From the NCBI RefSeq assembly GCF_004803715.2, contig NZ_CP039383.2:2914001-2978000 (forward strand): DNA of 64,000 nucleotides, written 5' to 3'. Position 1 is the first letter of the stretch; every line of letters starts with the position of its first letter. The notes below the pieces were generated by a model. The model was not told where the DNA came from and ran no database searches. It saw nothing but the letters and a program-made list of their open reading frames with translations. The stretch comes from Luteimonas yindakuii (lineage in GTDB: Bacteria; Pseudomonadota; Gammaproteobacteria; Xanthomonadales; Xanthomonadaceae). Positions 43,099 to 52,836 of this stretch are shown here, piece by piece. Position numbers and translations under genes: made by a program.

Positions 43099-44940
43099 AT
43101 GCGTGCCCCCCAACGCGTCACCCTGCCCCGTTCGCACCCGGCCATCCTCCGTGCCTTCGCCCTTGCCGCGCTGCTGTCGCCGGCGCTGGCGCAGGCGATC
43201 GAGGTCGGCGCGGTCACCATTGTCGGCCTCGATGAGGAGATGACCGAGAACGTCCGCGTCTCGCTGTCGCTCGAGCAGGCACAGGGCCGCGACGTGTCGT
43301 TCCGCCGCCTCGCCTACATGCTGCGCGAGGCCGAGGACGAGACCCGCGAGGCGCTGGAACCGTTCGGCTTCTATTCGCCGACGATCACCGTCGAGCGCGA
43401 ACCCGCCAACGGCAACGGCAGTGGTACCGGCGACCCGCGGCGCGCGCCGGTCTGGGTGACCATCACCGTCGATCCGGGCGAGCCGGTGCGCATCCGCCAT
43501 TCCAACATCGCCATCCTCGGCGAGGGCGCGCGCGACCGGTACCTCGCCGAGGAACTCGACGCGTTCGCGCCGGCCCCTGGCGCCGTCCTCGACCATCCGG
43601 TCTACGAGGCCAGCAAGAACCGCATCAGCCGCCGGCTGGCCCAGCGCGGCTACTTCGATGCCGACTTCAGCGCGCGCCGGGTCGAAGTGACGCGTGCCGA
43701 CCACGCCGCCGACATCGAACTGGTGTGGACCAGTGGCGAGCGTTACGACATGGGGCCGACCACCTTCACCCAGACCCCGCAGGAGGTCATCGATCCGGGC
43801 CTGCTGGAGCGGCTGGTGTACTGGGAACAGGGCGAGTACTACCACCAGGGCCGCCTCGACCGCCTGCGCACCTCGCTGCAGCGGCTGGACTACTTCAGCA
43901 GCATCAGCATCGATCCGCAGCCGGACAACGCGGTCGACCACCAGGTGCCGGTGCAGGTCACCCTGACCCCGGCGCCGCGCAAGGTGCAGACCGCCGGCCT
44001 GTCCTACGGCACCGACAGTGGCGCCGGTTTCCGCCTTGGCGAGGAGCGGCGCTACGTCAACCGCCGCGGCCACAAGGCGCTGGTGCAGCTGGACTGGGCG
44101 CAACGCCGCAAGACCGCCACGCTGCAGTACCGCATCCCTGCGTTCGCCTGGCTCGATGGCTGGTACGCGATCAGCCTGCAGGGCGCCGACGAGCAGACCC
44201 GTTATATCGACAGCCGCCGGCTCGAACTGGTCGGCAGCCGCACCGGCCAGTACAGCCGCAACCTCAACCTCGTCGCTTCGCTGCATGCGCTGCGGGAGCG
44301 ATGGGGCTACGTCGTCGACGACGGCGACGATGCCACCGACGACCTGGCGCGCGACTACCGCTACGCCACGTTCCTGTATCCGTCGCTGCGCGCGGAATAC
44401 ATCGACGTCGACGACCGCCTGTTCCCGCGCGAAGGCATCGGCGGCACCCTGGTGCTGCGCGGCGGCGCCGAGGGCGTGGGTTCGGATGCCAGCTTCGGGC
44501 AGCTGCATGCGCGCGCCACCTGGTACCGCGGCTTCGGCGAGCGCAACCGGCTGATCGTGCGTGGCGAGCTGGGCACCACGTCGACCGGCGCGCTCACCGA
44601 CATGCCGCCGAGCCTGCGCTTCTACGCCGGCGGCGATCGCAGCATCCGCGGCTACGACTGGCGCGAGGTCGGCCCGCGTATCGGCGACTTCGCCATCGGC
44701 GCCAAGCACGTCACCACCGCCAGCGTGGAGTTCGAGCACTACTTCGCCAACAGCTTCGGCTTCGCGGTGTTCGCCGATTCCGGCAGTGCCTATGACGACC
44801 GCCCCGACTGGCGCACCGGCGTCGGCGCCGGCGTGCGCTGGGCGTCGCCGGTGGGGCCGCTGCGCTTCGACATCGCCCGCGGCCTCGACGAACCCGATTC
44901 GCCATTCACCCTGCACCTCGACATCGGGACCTCGTTCTGA
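43099..44940 (+). CDS. tamA: Translocation and assembly module protein TamA
   Basis: Omp85-family outer-membrane protein that, with TamB, helps insert some outer-membrane proteins and transport lipids. The start at 43099 follows a -10 box and gives a signal peptide (AFALAALLSPALAQA). 613 residues: three POTRA domains (about 25–270; the first starts IEVGAVTIVGLDEEM), then a 16-strand barrel with the Omp85 (V/I)RGY motif SIRGYDWREVGPR and the final strand ending in aromatic Phe (DIGTSF). The last base of its stop codon is the first base of the tamB ATG, so the genes overlap by one. Confidence 0.92.
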   Translation: MRAPQRVTLPRSHPAILRAFALAALLSPALAQAIEVGAVTIVGLDEEMTENVRVSLSLEQAQGRDVSFRRLAYMLREAEDETREALEPFGFYSPTITVEREPANGNGSGTGDPRRAPVWVTITVDPGEPVRIRHSNIAILGEGARDRYLAEELDAFAPAPGAVLDHPVYEASKNRISRRLAQRGYFDADFSARRVEVTRADHAADIELVWTSGERYDMGPTTFTQTPQEVIDPGLLERLVYWEQGEYYHQGRLDRLRTSLQRLDYFSSISIDPQPDNAVDHQVPVQVTLTPAPRKVQTAGLSYGTDSGAGFRLGEERRYVNRRGHKALVQLDWAQRRKTATLQYRIPAFAWLDGWYAISLQGADEQTRYIDSRRLELVGSRTGQYSRNLNLVASLHALRERWGYVVDDGDDATDDLARDYRYATFLYPSLRAEYIDVDDRLFPREGIGGTLVLRGGAEGVGSDASFGQLHARATWYRGFGERNRLIVRGELGTTSTGALTDMPPSLRFYAGGDRSIRGYDWREVGPRIGDFAIGAKHVTTASVEFEHYFANSFGFAVFADSGSAYDDRPDWRTGVGAGVRWASPVGPLRFDIARGLDEPDSPFTLHLDIGTSF

Positions 44941-47900
44941 TGGCGGTCTTCGAAAGCCAGCGCGACGGCGAGGCCGCGGAAGCGCGCGAGGCGCGCATCG
45001 CCGAACTGCGCGCACGCCGGCGCAAGCGGTTGCGCTGGCTGGCGTGGCGCTCGGGCATCGCGGTCGGCGTGCTCGGGCTGTTGGCGGTCGGGCTGGCGTA
45101 CTGGCTGCTGACCACGCTGGGCGGGCGCGACTTCCTGCTCGCGCAGATCCAGGCGCGGCTGCCGGCCGGCACCGTATTCGAATGGCGCGCGGCCGAAGGC
45201 CCGGCGAGCGGCCCGCTGACCCTGTACGACGTGCGCTTCGTCTATCAGGCCTGCCCGGACCGCGACGAGGAGCCGGTGCCGTTCGGCGACTGCGACGAGC
45301 CGCTGACGCTGTCGTTCGAGGCGGCGCGGGTGATGCTGGATCCGGACATCCGCCCGCTGTTCGGCCGCCGCCTGCGGCTGGACGCGCTGGAGGTCGACGA
45401 TGCCCGGCTGCTGCTGCCGCCCGGGAGCGACGAACCGTTCGAACTGCCGACCTGGCCCGGTTCGCTACCGCAGATCGGCCCGCTGCCGCTGGCGCTGCAG
45501 GCCGACCGCATCGACATCCGCGACTTCGAGGTGATCGGCGCCGAGGGACCGCTCATCGACGTGCGCAGCGCGAGCGGTGCGCTCGACGCCAGCAATGGCG
45601 CCCTGCGCGTGGACAACCTGCTGGTCGACAGCGACCGCGGCGCGTTCCGCGTGCACGGTCATTACCTGCCTGACCAGGACTACCGCATGGACCTGGTCGC
45701 CAGCGCACTGCTGCCGGCGCCGGCCGGGCGCACCCGGCCACGGCTGGGGCTGGTGGCCCGTGGCGACGTCAACGACCTGGCCATCGCCGTGCGCGGGCAT
45801 GCGCCGGCACCGCTGGCCATCGACCTCACCCTGCGCGGCGGCGAGCGGCGGGCTGGCGGCTGGGCGTGGATGCCGAGGCGCTCGACCTTGCCCTGCTGGC
45901 GGGCGGCGAGGCCGGCGCCACGCCGCTGCGCGTGTTGCTGGCGGCGGATGGCGTCGGCGGCGAGGCCAACCTGCAAGGTCGGATCGGCTATGGCGAGCTG
46001 GAGGCGGTCATCCACCCGTCGGCGGTGCAACTCGAGGACCAGGTGCTGGAACTGCGCCCGCTGCGGGTGGACGCGCTGGATGGCCGCATCAGCCTGCGCG
46101 GCCGCGCCGACTTCACGGACCGCGAGCGGCCACAGGGGAAGTTCTCGCTGTCGGCGCGCGACGTGCAGTGGCGCGGCCGTGCCGACGCGGCCACCGGCGA
46201 GATGCCGCCCGCGGTGACCGCGGATGCCGATCTCGGCCTCGCCGGTGCCCTGGATGCGTGGGCGGTGATCGGCAAGGCCAGCGTCGCCCGCGATGCGCAG
46301 CGGGCCGAGGTCGAGCTCGACGGCCGCGGCAACGCCGACGGCATGCAGCTGCGCACGCTGCGCGCGACGATGCCGGAGGGGCGCCTCGACGGCCACGGCA
46401 CGCTGGCCTGGGCGCCGGCGCTTGCCTGGCGGCTCGACGCCGAGCTCGCCGGCTTCGACCCAGGGTATTTCCTGCCGGACTGGAACGGCCGCATCGACGG
46501 CACCCTGGCCAGCACCGGCGACACCCGGGCCGACGGCGGCCTCGACATCCTGGTCGATGCCCCGCGCCTTGCCGGCACCCTGCGCAACCGCCGCCTTGCC
46601 GGGCACGCACGCGTGGAGCTGCACGGCCCGGCCACGGTGGCCGCACCCGAAACCGGGTTCGATTTCGCCGGCGATGTCGACCTGCGGCTGGGCAACAGCC
46701 ACGTCGTGGCCCGCGGAGAGATCGCGCAGCAGATCGACATCGACGCCAACCTGGCCCCGCTGCAGCTCGACGACCTGCTGCCCGGTGCCGGCGGCCGGGT
46801 CGAGGGCACGCTGCAGCTGTCGGGCCGCCGCGACGCGCCGGGGATCGCCGCCGACCTCACCGGCCGCGACCTGCGCTGGAACGACTACACCGCCGGCTCG
46901 GTGCGGCTGGTGGGCGCCCTGCCCGGCGGACGCGGCAACGGCCGGCTGACGCTGGCCGCGCAGGCGGTGCAGGCGGGGGTGTTGCTGGACAGCGTCGAAC
47001 TCGAAGCACGCGGCCGCATCGATGCGTTCGACGCCACCGCGCGTGCGCGCGGCAACATCGGCGCGCTCGACCTCGCCGCCAGTCTGCAGCGCGCGGGCCA
47101 AGGCTGGCGCGGTGCGCTCGACGCGCTGCGGCTGGCGCCATCGCGCGGCGCGGTGTGGAACCTGCAGTCGCCGGCACGCTTCGCGGTGGGCGGCGGGCGC
47201 TGGCAGGTCGACGAGTCCTGCTTCCTCGGCACCGATGGCGGCTCGCTGTGCGTGGCCGCCGACTGGCCGCGCAACGGCCTCACCGCCACCGGCCGGCAAC
47301 TGCCGCTGCTGCTGGTGGAGCCGTGGCTGCCACCGCGCGAGGACGGCACGCCGTGGGCGCTGCGTGGCGAGGTGGCGATCGATGCGCGGTTGCGTCCGGT
47401 CGGCAACGGCTTCGCCGGCAACGTGGCGCTGACCTCCGCCAGCGGCGGCCTGCGCTTCAGCCCGCGCGCGCGCCGCGACGTGGTGTCGTATTCCGACCTC
47501 GCGCTCGAGGCGAGCTTCAACGCCAACAGCCTCGAGGCCACGCTGGCCACCGCCATCGACGACACCGGCCGCGTGCGCGCGGAACTGCGCACTGGCTGGG
47601 ATGCGTACGCGCCGCTGTCGGGCCGGCTCGAGGCCGACATCGACAACCTCACCTGGGTGGAGCTGTTCTCGCCCGACATCGTCGAGCCGCAGGGCCAGCT
47701 GGTGGCACGGGTCACCGTGGACGGCACGCGCGCGGCGCCGCGGATCGGCGGCCAGGCCGAGCTCACCGGCTTCAGCACCGAGATCCCCTCATTGGCGATC
47801 GCGCCCACCGACGGCAACCTGCGCCTGGATGCCGCCGCGGACGGTAGCGCGCGCCTGGCCGGCAGCCTGCGCTCCGGCGAGGGCACGCTGCGCATCGACG

Positions 47901-48874
47901 GCAGCCTCGGCCTCACCGGGCAGGCGCCGATCGTGCTCAACCTGCGCGGCAGCAACGTGCTGGTCTCCGACACCCGCGACCTGCACGCGGTCGCCGACCC
48001 CGACCTGGTGGTGCGCATCGCCCCGGGGCAGCCGATCAGCGTCACCGGCGAGGTCGGCGTGCCGGAGGCACGGCTGGACCTGGAGCGCCTGAGCGAAGGC
48101 GTATCGACCTCGCCCGACGTGGTGGTGCTGGATCCGGTGGATCCCGAGCAGGGCCCGCCGACCGGGATCAGCCTGGACCTCACCGTCGCCCTCGGCGACG
48201 AGGTCCACCTCAACGGCTTCGGCCTGACCGGCCAGCTCGGCGGCCGCCTGCGCATCCGCCAGGTGCCGGGCCGCGAGATCATCGGCCTCGGGTCGCTCAA
48301 CGCCAGCGGGCTCTATCGCGCCTACGGCCAGGAGCTGCGGATCACCCGCGGTGCCTTCACCTGGAGCAACGACCCGATCGCCGACCCGGTCATCAACCTG
48401 CGCGCCGAACGCCGCATCGAGGCGGAGGAGCTGACCGCCGGGATCGACGTGCGCGGGCGCGTGTCGTCACCGTCGGTGGACGTGTGGACGGATCCCGCGC
48501 GCGACCAGTCGGAGGCGCTGGCCTATCTGGCGCTCGGCCGCTCGCTGACCACGGTCACCGGCGCCGAGGGCGCCCAGCTCGACGCCGCCAGCGCGGCGTT
48601 GTCGGCGGGTGGCGGCATCATCGCCTCGCAGCTGGGCAGCAGGCTCGGCCTCGACAGCGCCGGCATCGGCGCGTCGCGGGCGCTGGGCGGCAGCGTGCTC
48701 GGCATCGGCAAGCAGCTCTCGCCGCGGCTGTACGTCGGCTTCGGCGTGTCCCTGCTCGGCACCGGCCAGGTGTTGACGCTGAAATACCTGCTCGGCCGCG
48801 GCTTCGACGTCGAGATCGAGTCCAGCACGCTGGAGAGCCGCGGCTCGCTCAACTGGCGTCGGGAGCGGGATTGA
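44940..48874 (+). CDS. tamB: Translocation and assembly module protein TamB, apparent frameshift near 45846–45860
   Basis: Giant inner-membrane-anchored periplasm-spanning protein (DUF490) partnering TamA. The first frame (from 44940) encodes an N-terminal membrane helix and the AsmA-like start, and the C-terminal frame (to 48874) encodes the beta-helical groove repeats and DUF490 end (GLGSLNASGLYRAYGQELRI and RGFDVEIESSTLESRGSLNW). The two frames join cleanly where GERRAG meets WRLGVDAEALDL, inside the G-rich stretch at 45846–45860, requiring one extra base. Combined length is about 1,310 residues, normal for TamB. As written it is split; an indel error is most likely. Confidence 0.88.
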
Positions 48875-48982
48875 GGGGAGCTTCGGCAACGTCCCCTTGG
48901 AGCAAATAAAGGTTCCCGCAGGGGGCAGTCCGGGGGCCCACTACGGCCACAGGGGGATGCCAGCCGGATATCTCCGCGTCCC

Positions 48983-49019
48983 GCTACCACATCCGGCCGC
49001 CGGCCATCCATGGCCGGCT
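48983..49019 (+). repeat. Inverted intergenic repeat, left copy
   Basis: Matches the reverse complement of 49197–49233 at 35 of 37 positions, including a shared GGCCATCCATGGCC core. Similarity continues weakly on the left (a shared CCGCGTCC segment), so the full unit may be about 60 bases. Confidence 0.8.
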
Positions 49020-49196
49020 CTGGACATCCCTCTGCGGCCGCGGCGGGCACCGGGCTGTCGTCGCGTCGGGTCGAAGGTCAACGGCAAAGAACGGTCGTCA
49101 CGTCGCGCAAGCGACGCCGGTAGCAACCGCTGTTGCCCTTCGTACCGAAGCCGACGAATGCCCGAGCCCGGCGCGTGCATCGGGGGGTGTGCGGAC

Positions 49197-49233
49197 AGCC
49201 GGCCATGGATGGCCGGCGGCCGGCCGTGGTAGC
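49197..49233 (-). repeat. Inverted intergenic repeat, right copy
   Basis: Inverse copy of 48983–49019, lying inside the 14-base inverted repeat 49179–49192/49258–49271. Together these form a nested palindromic block. Confidence 0.8.
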
Positions 49234-49370
49234 TGGACGCGGACTCCGGCCGGGGGAGCACACCCCCCGATACGCGCGACGGGCGGCGCGAGGCAAAACG
49301 GAGCGGCTCGCGGGCACCCGAGCACACCGACCCTGTCGCTCTTTGCCCCGGCGTCTGGAAAGGAGCCAAT

Positions 49371-49494
49371 AAAAAGCCCCGCAGGCAGGGGGGGCCGGCG
49401 GGGCTCGGGGAACGCGGGCTCGGGGAGAAGCCTGGTGCGTTCCGGGATCACTCCAGGGGAAGGGAGAGATCTGCGACGGACGTTGCATCCGTCG
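49371..49494 (-). ncRNA. Candidate small RNA downstream of polA (sX13-like)
   Basis: On the minus strand, a CATATA -10-like box (49500–49505) precedes a 7-bp hairpin (49488–49494/49474–49480), a C/U-rich single-stranded stretch (CUCUCCCUUCCCCU), a second hairpin with arms 49437–49443/49409–49415 that encloses a C-rich loop (UCUCCCCG), and a terminator with stem 49398–49405/49375–49382, a very C-rich loop and a U-tract. The length of about 124 bases, C-rich loops, terminator and position just after polA all match the Xanthomonas sRNA sX13. The identity is inferred from structure and synteny, not alignment. Confidence 0.6.
49375..49405 (-). terminator. Terminator of the sRNA locus, also downstream of polA
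   Basis: AGCCCCGC (49375–49382) pairs with GCGGGGCT (49398–49405); on the minus strand the stem is followed by CTTTTTATT. It would end both the sRNA and any polA read-through. Confidence 0.85.
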
Positions 49495-49615
49495 GGGCCT
49501 ATATGAGCATTCCGTACATGGATGGTTCGTGAAGATTGTGCTGGGAAAACCGTAAGAATTCAGGCTGGGTTTACAGTGCCGGATGGCAACGCCCGTCACA
49601 GATTGACCCTGCCTA

Positions 49616-52384
49616 TCAGTGCGCCTCGTCCCAGTTCGCGCCGACGCCGCAATCCACCACCAGCGGCACGTCGAGCGACGCCGCAGCGGTCATCCGCTCG
49701 GTGACGCCGCCCAGCAACAGGTCGACGTCGCCTTCGGCCACCTCGAACACCAGTTCGTCGTGCACCTGCAGGATCATCTTCGCGTCCGGCAACGCATCCG
49801 CCAGCCACGCATCGATGGTCAGCATCGCGCGCTTGATGATGTCGGCGGCGGTGCCCTGCATGGGCGCGTTGATGGCCGCACGCTCGGCCCCGGCGCGCAG
49901 GCCGGCATTGCGGGCGTTGATGTTCTCCAGGTACAGGCGGCGACCGAACACCGTCTCCACGTAGCCCTGCTCATGCGCCTGCTGGCGGGTGCGGTCCATG
50001 TAGTCGCGCACGCCGGGGTAGCGCGAGAAATACAGCGCGATGTAGTCCTGCGCCTCGCCGCGGCCGACACCGAGGTTGCGCGCCAGGCCGAACGCGCCCA
50101 TGCCGTACATCAGCCCGAAGTTGATCGCCTTCGCGGCGCGGCGCTCGTTGCTGGTGACCTCGTCGAGCGGGCGGCCGAACACTTCCGCCGCGGTGGCGCG
50201 ATGGATGTCGACGCCCGAGGCGAACGCCTGCAGCAGGCCGGCGTCCTGCGAAAGGTGGGCCATGATCCTGAGCTCGATCTGCGAGTAGTCGCAGGCGACG
50301 ATCTTCCGCCCGGGCGGCGCCACGAAGGCGGTGCGGATGCGCCGGCCGTCGTCGGTGCGGATCGGGATGTTCTGCAGGTTGGGATCGCTCGACGCCAGCC
50401 GTCCGGTGGCGGCGCCGGCCTGGTGGTAGCTGGTGTGCAGGCGGCCGGTCTCCGGATTGATCATCTCCGGCAGCTTGTCGGTGTAGGTGCTGCGCAGCTT
50501 CGCCAGGCCGCGGTATTCCAGGATCACCCGCGGCAGCTCGTGCAGCTCGGCGATCGCCTCCAGCGCTTCCTCGTTGACCGAGGGCTGGCCCTTCGGCGTC
50601 TTCACCAGCGTCGGCAGCGCCAGCTCGTCGTACAGCAGCGCGCACAGCTGCTTGGTCGAATCGAGGTTGAAGCTGCGCCCGGCCAGCTCGGTGGCCTTCT
50701 GCTGCGCGGCGAGCATGCGACGCGACAGGTCGGCGCTCTGCCGGCGCAGCTCGTCGGCATCGACCAGCACCCCGTTGGCCTCGATGCGCGCCAGCACCTG
50801 CACCAGCGGGATCTCGATCTCGCGGTACACGCGTTCCAGCGCAGGCTCGGCGACCAGCTGCGGGCCGAGCACGCGGTGCAGGCGCAGGGTGACGTCGGCA
50901 TCCTCGGCGGCGTAGCGGGTGGCGTCGTCGATCGCGACATGGGCGAACGCGATGCGCTTGGCGCCCTTGCCGGTGACGTCGTCGTAGGCGACGGTGCCGA
51001 AGCCGAGGTAGCGCCGCGCCAGCGAGTCCATGTCGTGGCGGCTGGCGGTGGCGTTGTGGACGAAACTCTCCAGCATGGTGTCGTCGGCATAGCCGGCCAC
51101 GTCGATGCCATGGCGGCGCATCACGTGGATGTCGTACTTGCCGTGGTGGCCGAGCTTGCGGCGCGCGGGGTCGGCCAGCAGCGGGCGCAGCGCATCGAGT
51201 ACATGGCCGCACGCGAGCTGCGGCGGTGCACCGGGATAGTCGTGCGCCAGCGGGATATAGCAGGCCTTGCCGGGTTCGACGCTGAGGCTGATGCCCACCA
51301 GGTTGGCACGCAGCGCATCGAGCGAATCGGTCTCGACGTCGAACGCGAACTCGTCGGCTGCTTCCAGTTTGCAGATCCACGCCGCCAGGCGGGCCTCGTC
51401 GGTCACCGTCTCGTACTCGCCCGGACCGGCAAGCGCGGGGTCGGGCGGGGCCACGGGTGCCGCGGCCGCGCCGCTGCGGGCAAAGCCGGCCTCGGTCGCG
51501 CGCAGGCTCACCGGACCATCGGCGGCGGTGGGCACGCCGTTGCCGTCGAGATCACGCAGCGCCTGGGTGAAGCCGTAGCGCATATAGAGACCGCGCAACA
51601 CATCGTTGTCGCGCGCGCGCAACGGCAGTTCGCGCGGCCCGCGGTCGAGCGGCACGTCGGTGCGGATGCTGACCAGTTCGCGGTTGAGCGGCAGGCGGTC
51701 CAGCGCGGCGCGCAGGTTGTCGCCGATCTTGCCCTTGATCGATGCGGCATGCGCCATCACGCCGTCGAGCGTGCCGTACTCGCCCAGCCACTTGGCGGCG
51801 GTCTTCGGGCCGCATTTGTCGACGCCGGGCACGTTGTCGATCGCGTCGCCCATCAGCGCCAGCAGGTCGACGATCTGGCCGGCGCGCACGCCGTACTTCT
51901 CGACCACGGCGTCGTCGCTGTCGATGCGGCTGCCGCTCATGGTGTTGACCAGCGCGATGCCGGGCCGCACCAGCTGGGCGAAATCCTTGTCGCTGGTGGA
52001 GATGGTGACGTCGATGCCGTCGGCGGCCGCGGCGATCGCCAGCGTGCCGATGACGTCGTCGGCTTCGACGCCCTCGATGCGCAGGATCGGCACCCCCAGC
52101 GCCTCGACGATCTCGCACATCGGCTGCAGCTGCGCGCGCAGGTCGTCGGGCATCGGCGGCCGGTTCGCCTTGTAGTCGGCGTAGAGATCGTCGCGGAAGG
52201 TCTTTCCGGGCGCGTCCACCACGAAGGCGATGTATTCGGGTTGCTCCTTCAGCGTCGCGCGCAGCATGTTGACCACGCCGAACAGCGCGCCGGTCGGCTC
52301 GCCCTGTGCGTTGGTCAGTGGCGGCAGCGCATGGAAGGCGCGGTAGAGGTACGACGAACCGTCGATGAGAACCAGGCGTGGCAT
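49616..52384 (-). CDS. polA: DNA polymerase I
   Basis: Repair and Okazaki-fragment polymerase of 922 residues. N-terminal 5'-3' exonuclease (MPRLVLIDGSSYLYRAFHAL; acidic cluster VEADDVIGTLA), a 3'-5' proofreading domain with the active-site motifs intact (FDVETDSLD, then YAAEDADVTLRL), and the polymerase domain with SQIELRIMAHLS, RRAAKAINFGLMYGMGAFGL (motif B with Lys and Tyr) and QVHDELVFEV (motif C). Proofreading appears active, unlike in some Pol I proteins. It lies between the sRNA locus and the DUF2782 gene, which is divergent. Confidence 0.98.
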   Translation of the reverse strand: MPRLVLIDGSSYLYRAFHALPPLTNAQGEPTGALFGVVNMLRATLKEQPEYIAFVVDAPGKTFRDDLYADYKANRPPMPDDLRAQLQPMCEIVEALGVPILRIEGVEADDVIGTLAIAAAADGIDVTISTSDKDFAQLVRPGIALVNTMSGSRIDSDDAVVEKYGVRAGQIVDLLALMGDAIDNVPGVDKCGPKTAAKWLGEYGTLDGVMAHAASIKGKIGDNLRAALDRLPLNRELVSIRTDVPLDRGPRELPLRARDNDVLRGLYMRYGFTQALRDLDGNGVPTAADGPVSLRATEAGFARSGAAAAPVAPPDPALAGPGEYETVTDEARLAAWICKLEAADEFAFDVETDSLDALRANLVGISLSVEPGKACYIPLAHDYPGAPPQLACGHVLDALRPLLADPARRKLGHHGKYDIHVMRRHGIDVAGYADDTMLESFVHNATASRHDMDSLARRYLGFGTVAYDDVTGKGAKRIAFAHVAIDDATRYAAEDADVTLRLHRVLGPQLVAEPALERVYREIEIPLVQVLARIEANGVLVDADELRRQSADLSRRMLAAQQKATELAGRSFNLDSTKQLCALLYDELALPTLVKTPKGQPSVNEEALEAIAELHELPRVILEYRGLAKLRSTYTDKLPEMINPETGRLHTSYHQAGAATGRLASSDPNLQNIPIRTDDGRRIRTAFVAPPGRKIVACDYSQIELRIMAHLSQDAGLLQAFASGVDIHRATAAEVFGRPLDEVTSNERRAAKAINFGLMYGMGAFGLARNLGVGRGEAQDYIALYFSRYPGVRDYMDRTRQQAHEQGYVETVFGRRLYLENINARNAGLRAGAERAAINAPMQGTAADIIKRAMLTIDAWLADALPDAKMILQVHDELVFEVAEGDVDLLLGGVTERMTAAASLDVPLVVDCGVGANWDEAH

Positions 52385-52459
52385 CGGGGGATTCTACCGT
52401 GTGCCCTCTAGCGTCCCCTGAAAGCCCGCCGGCTCACGACCCCGTGGCGGCACCGCACG

Positions 52460-52465
52460 CATAAT
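52460..52465 (+). promoter_or_regulatory. -10 box of the DUF2782 gene
   Basis: CATAAT lies 26 bases before the ATG at 52492; a GAGGAG ribosome binding site follows at the usual distance, so this promoter gives a leadered transcript. Confidence 0.5.
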
Positions 52466-52491
52466 CGCCGCAACCCGCCGAGGAGCACGCG

Positions 52492-52806
52492 ATGAATATC
52501 CGATCGACCGCCGGCCTGCCTGCCCTGTCGCTGCTGCTGGCCCTGGGGCTTGCGGCGTGCGCCAGCACCCCCGGTGCCGGTGGGCCCGAGGGGCTGCCCG
52601 CCGATGCGATGGAGAACACCCGCACCGAGGCCAATGGCGACGTGATCACCGAATACCGCATCGCCGGCCAGCTGCGCGCGGTGCGGGTGCAACCCTCGCG
52701 CGGCCCGGTGTACTACCTCTATGACCGCGACGGCGACGGCAGCATCGACAACCGCGAAGGCGACAACCCGCCGGTGACCTACTTCCGCCTGTTCGAATGG
52801 GATTGA
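52492..52806 (+). CDS. DUF2782 lipoprotein
   Basis: A 104-residue exported protein. The signal peptide ends in the lipobox LAAC (Cys23). The mature domain fits DUF2782: RTEANGDVITEYRIAGQLRAVRVQPSRGP, then YYLYDRDGDGS and a closing VTYFRLFEW. The Asp-rich DRDGDGS stretch looks like a calcium-type loop. The family is typically encoded next to polA in this group, as here. Function unknown, probably envelope-related. Confidence 0.85.
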   Translation: MNIRSTAGLPALSLLLALGLAACASTPGAGGPEGLPADAMENTRTEANGDVITEYRIAGQLRAVRVQPSRGPVYYLYDRDGDGSIDNREGDNPPVTYFRLFEWD

Positions 52807-52836
52807 TGTTCGAGTGGGACTGAGCTGCCGCGCCCG

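Larger units (their letters stand above)
48875..49370. other. Repeat-rich intergenic region between tamB and the sRNA locus
   Basis: No coding frame is convincing. It holds an inverted pair of 37-base repeats (48983–49019 and 49197–49233), several GGCC-rich palindromes, and an exact 14-base inverted repeat (49179–49192/49258–49271). None encodes a protein. Confidence 0.6.

Noticed and set aside
45866..48874. Second, separate gene starting at GTG 45866
   Set aside because: It continues TamB without loss, and the N-terminal part in the other frame is the missing TamB start; a frameshift explains both.
49619..52411. Long open frame antisense to polA (930 residues)
   Set aside because: Shadow frame; composition is Arg/Gln/His-rich and the sense frame has full DNA polymerase I motifs.
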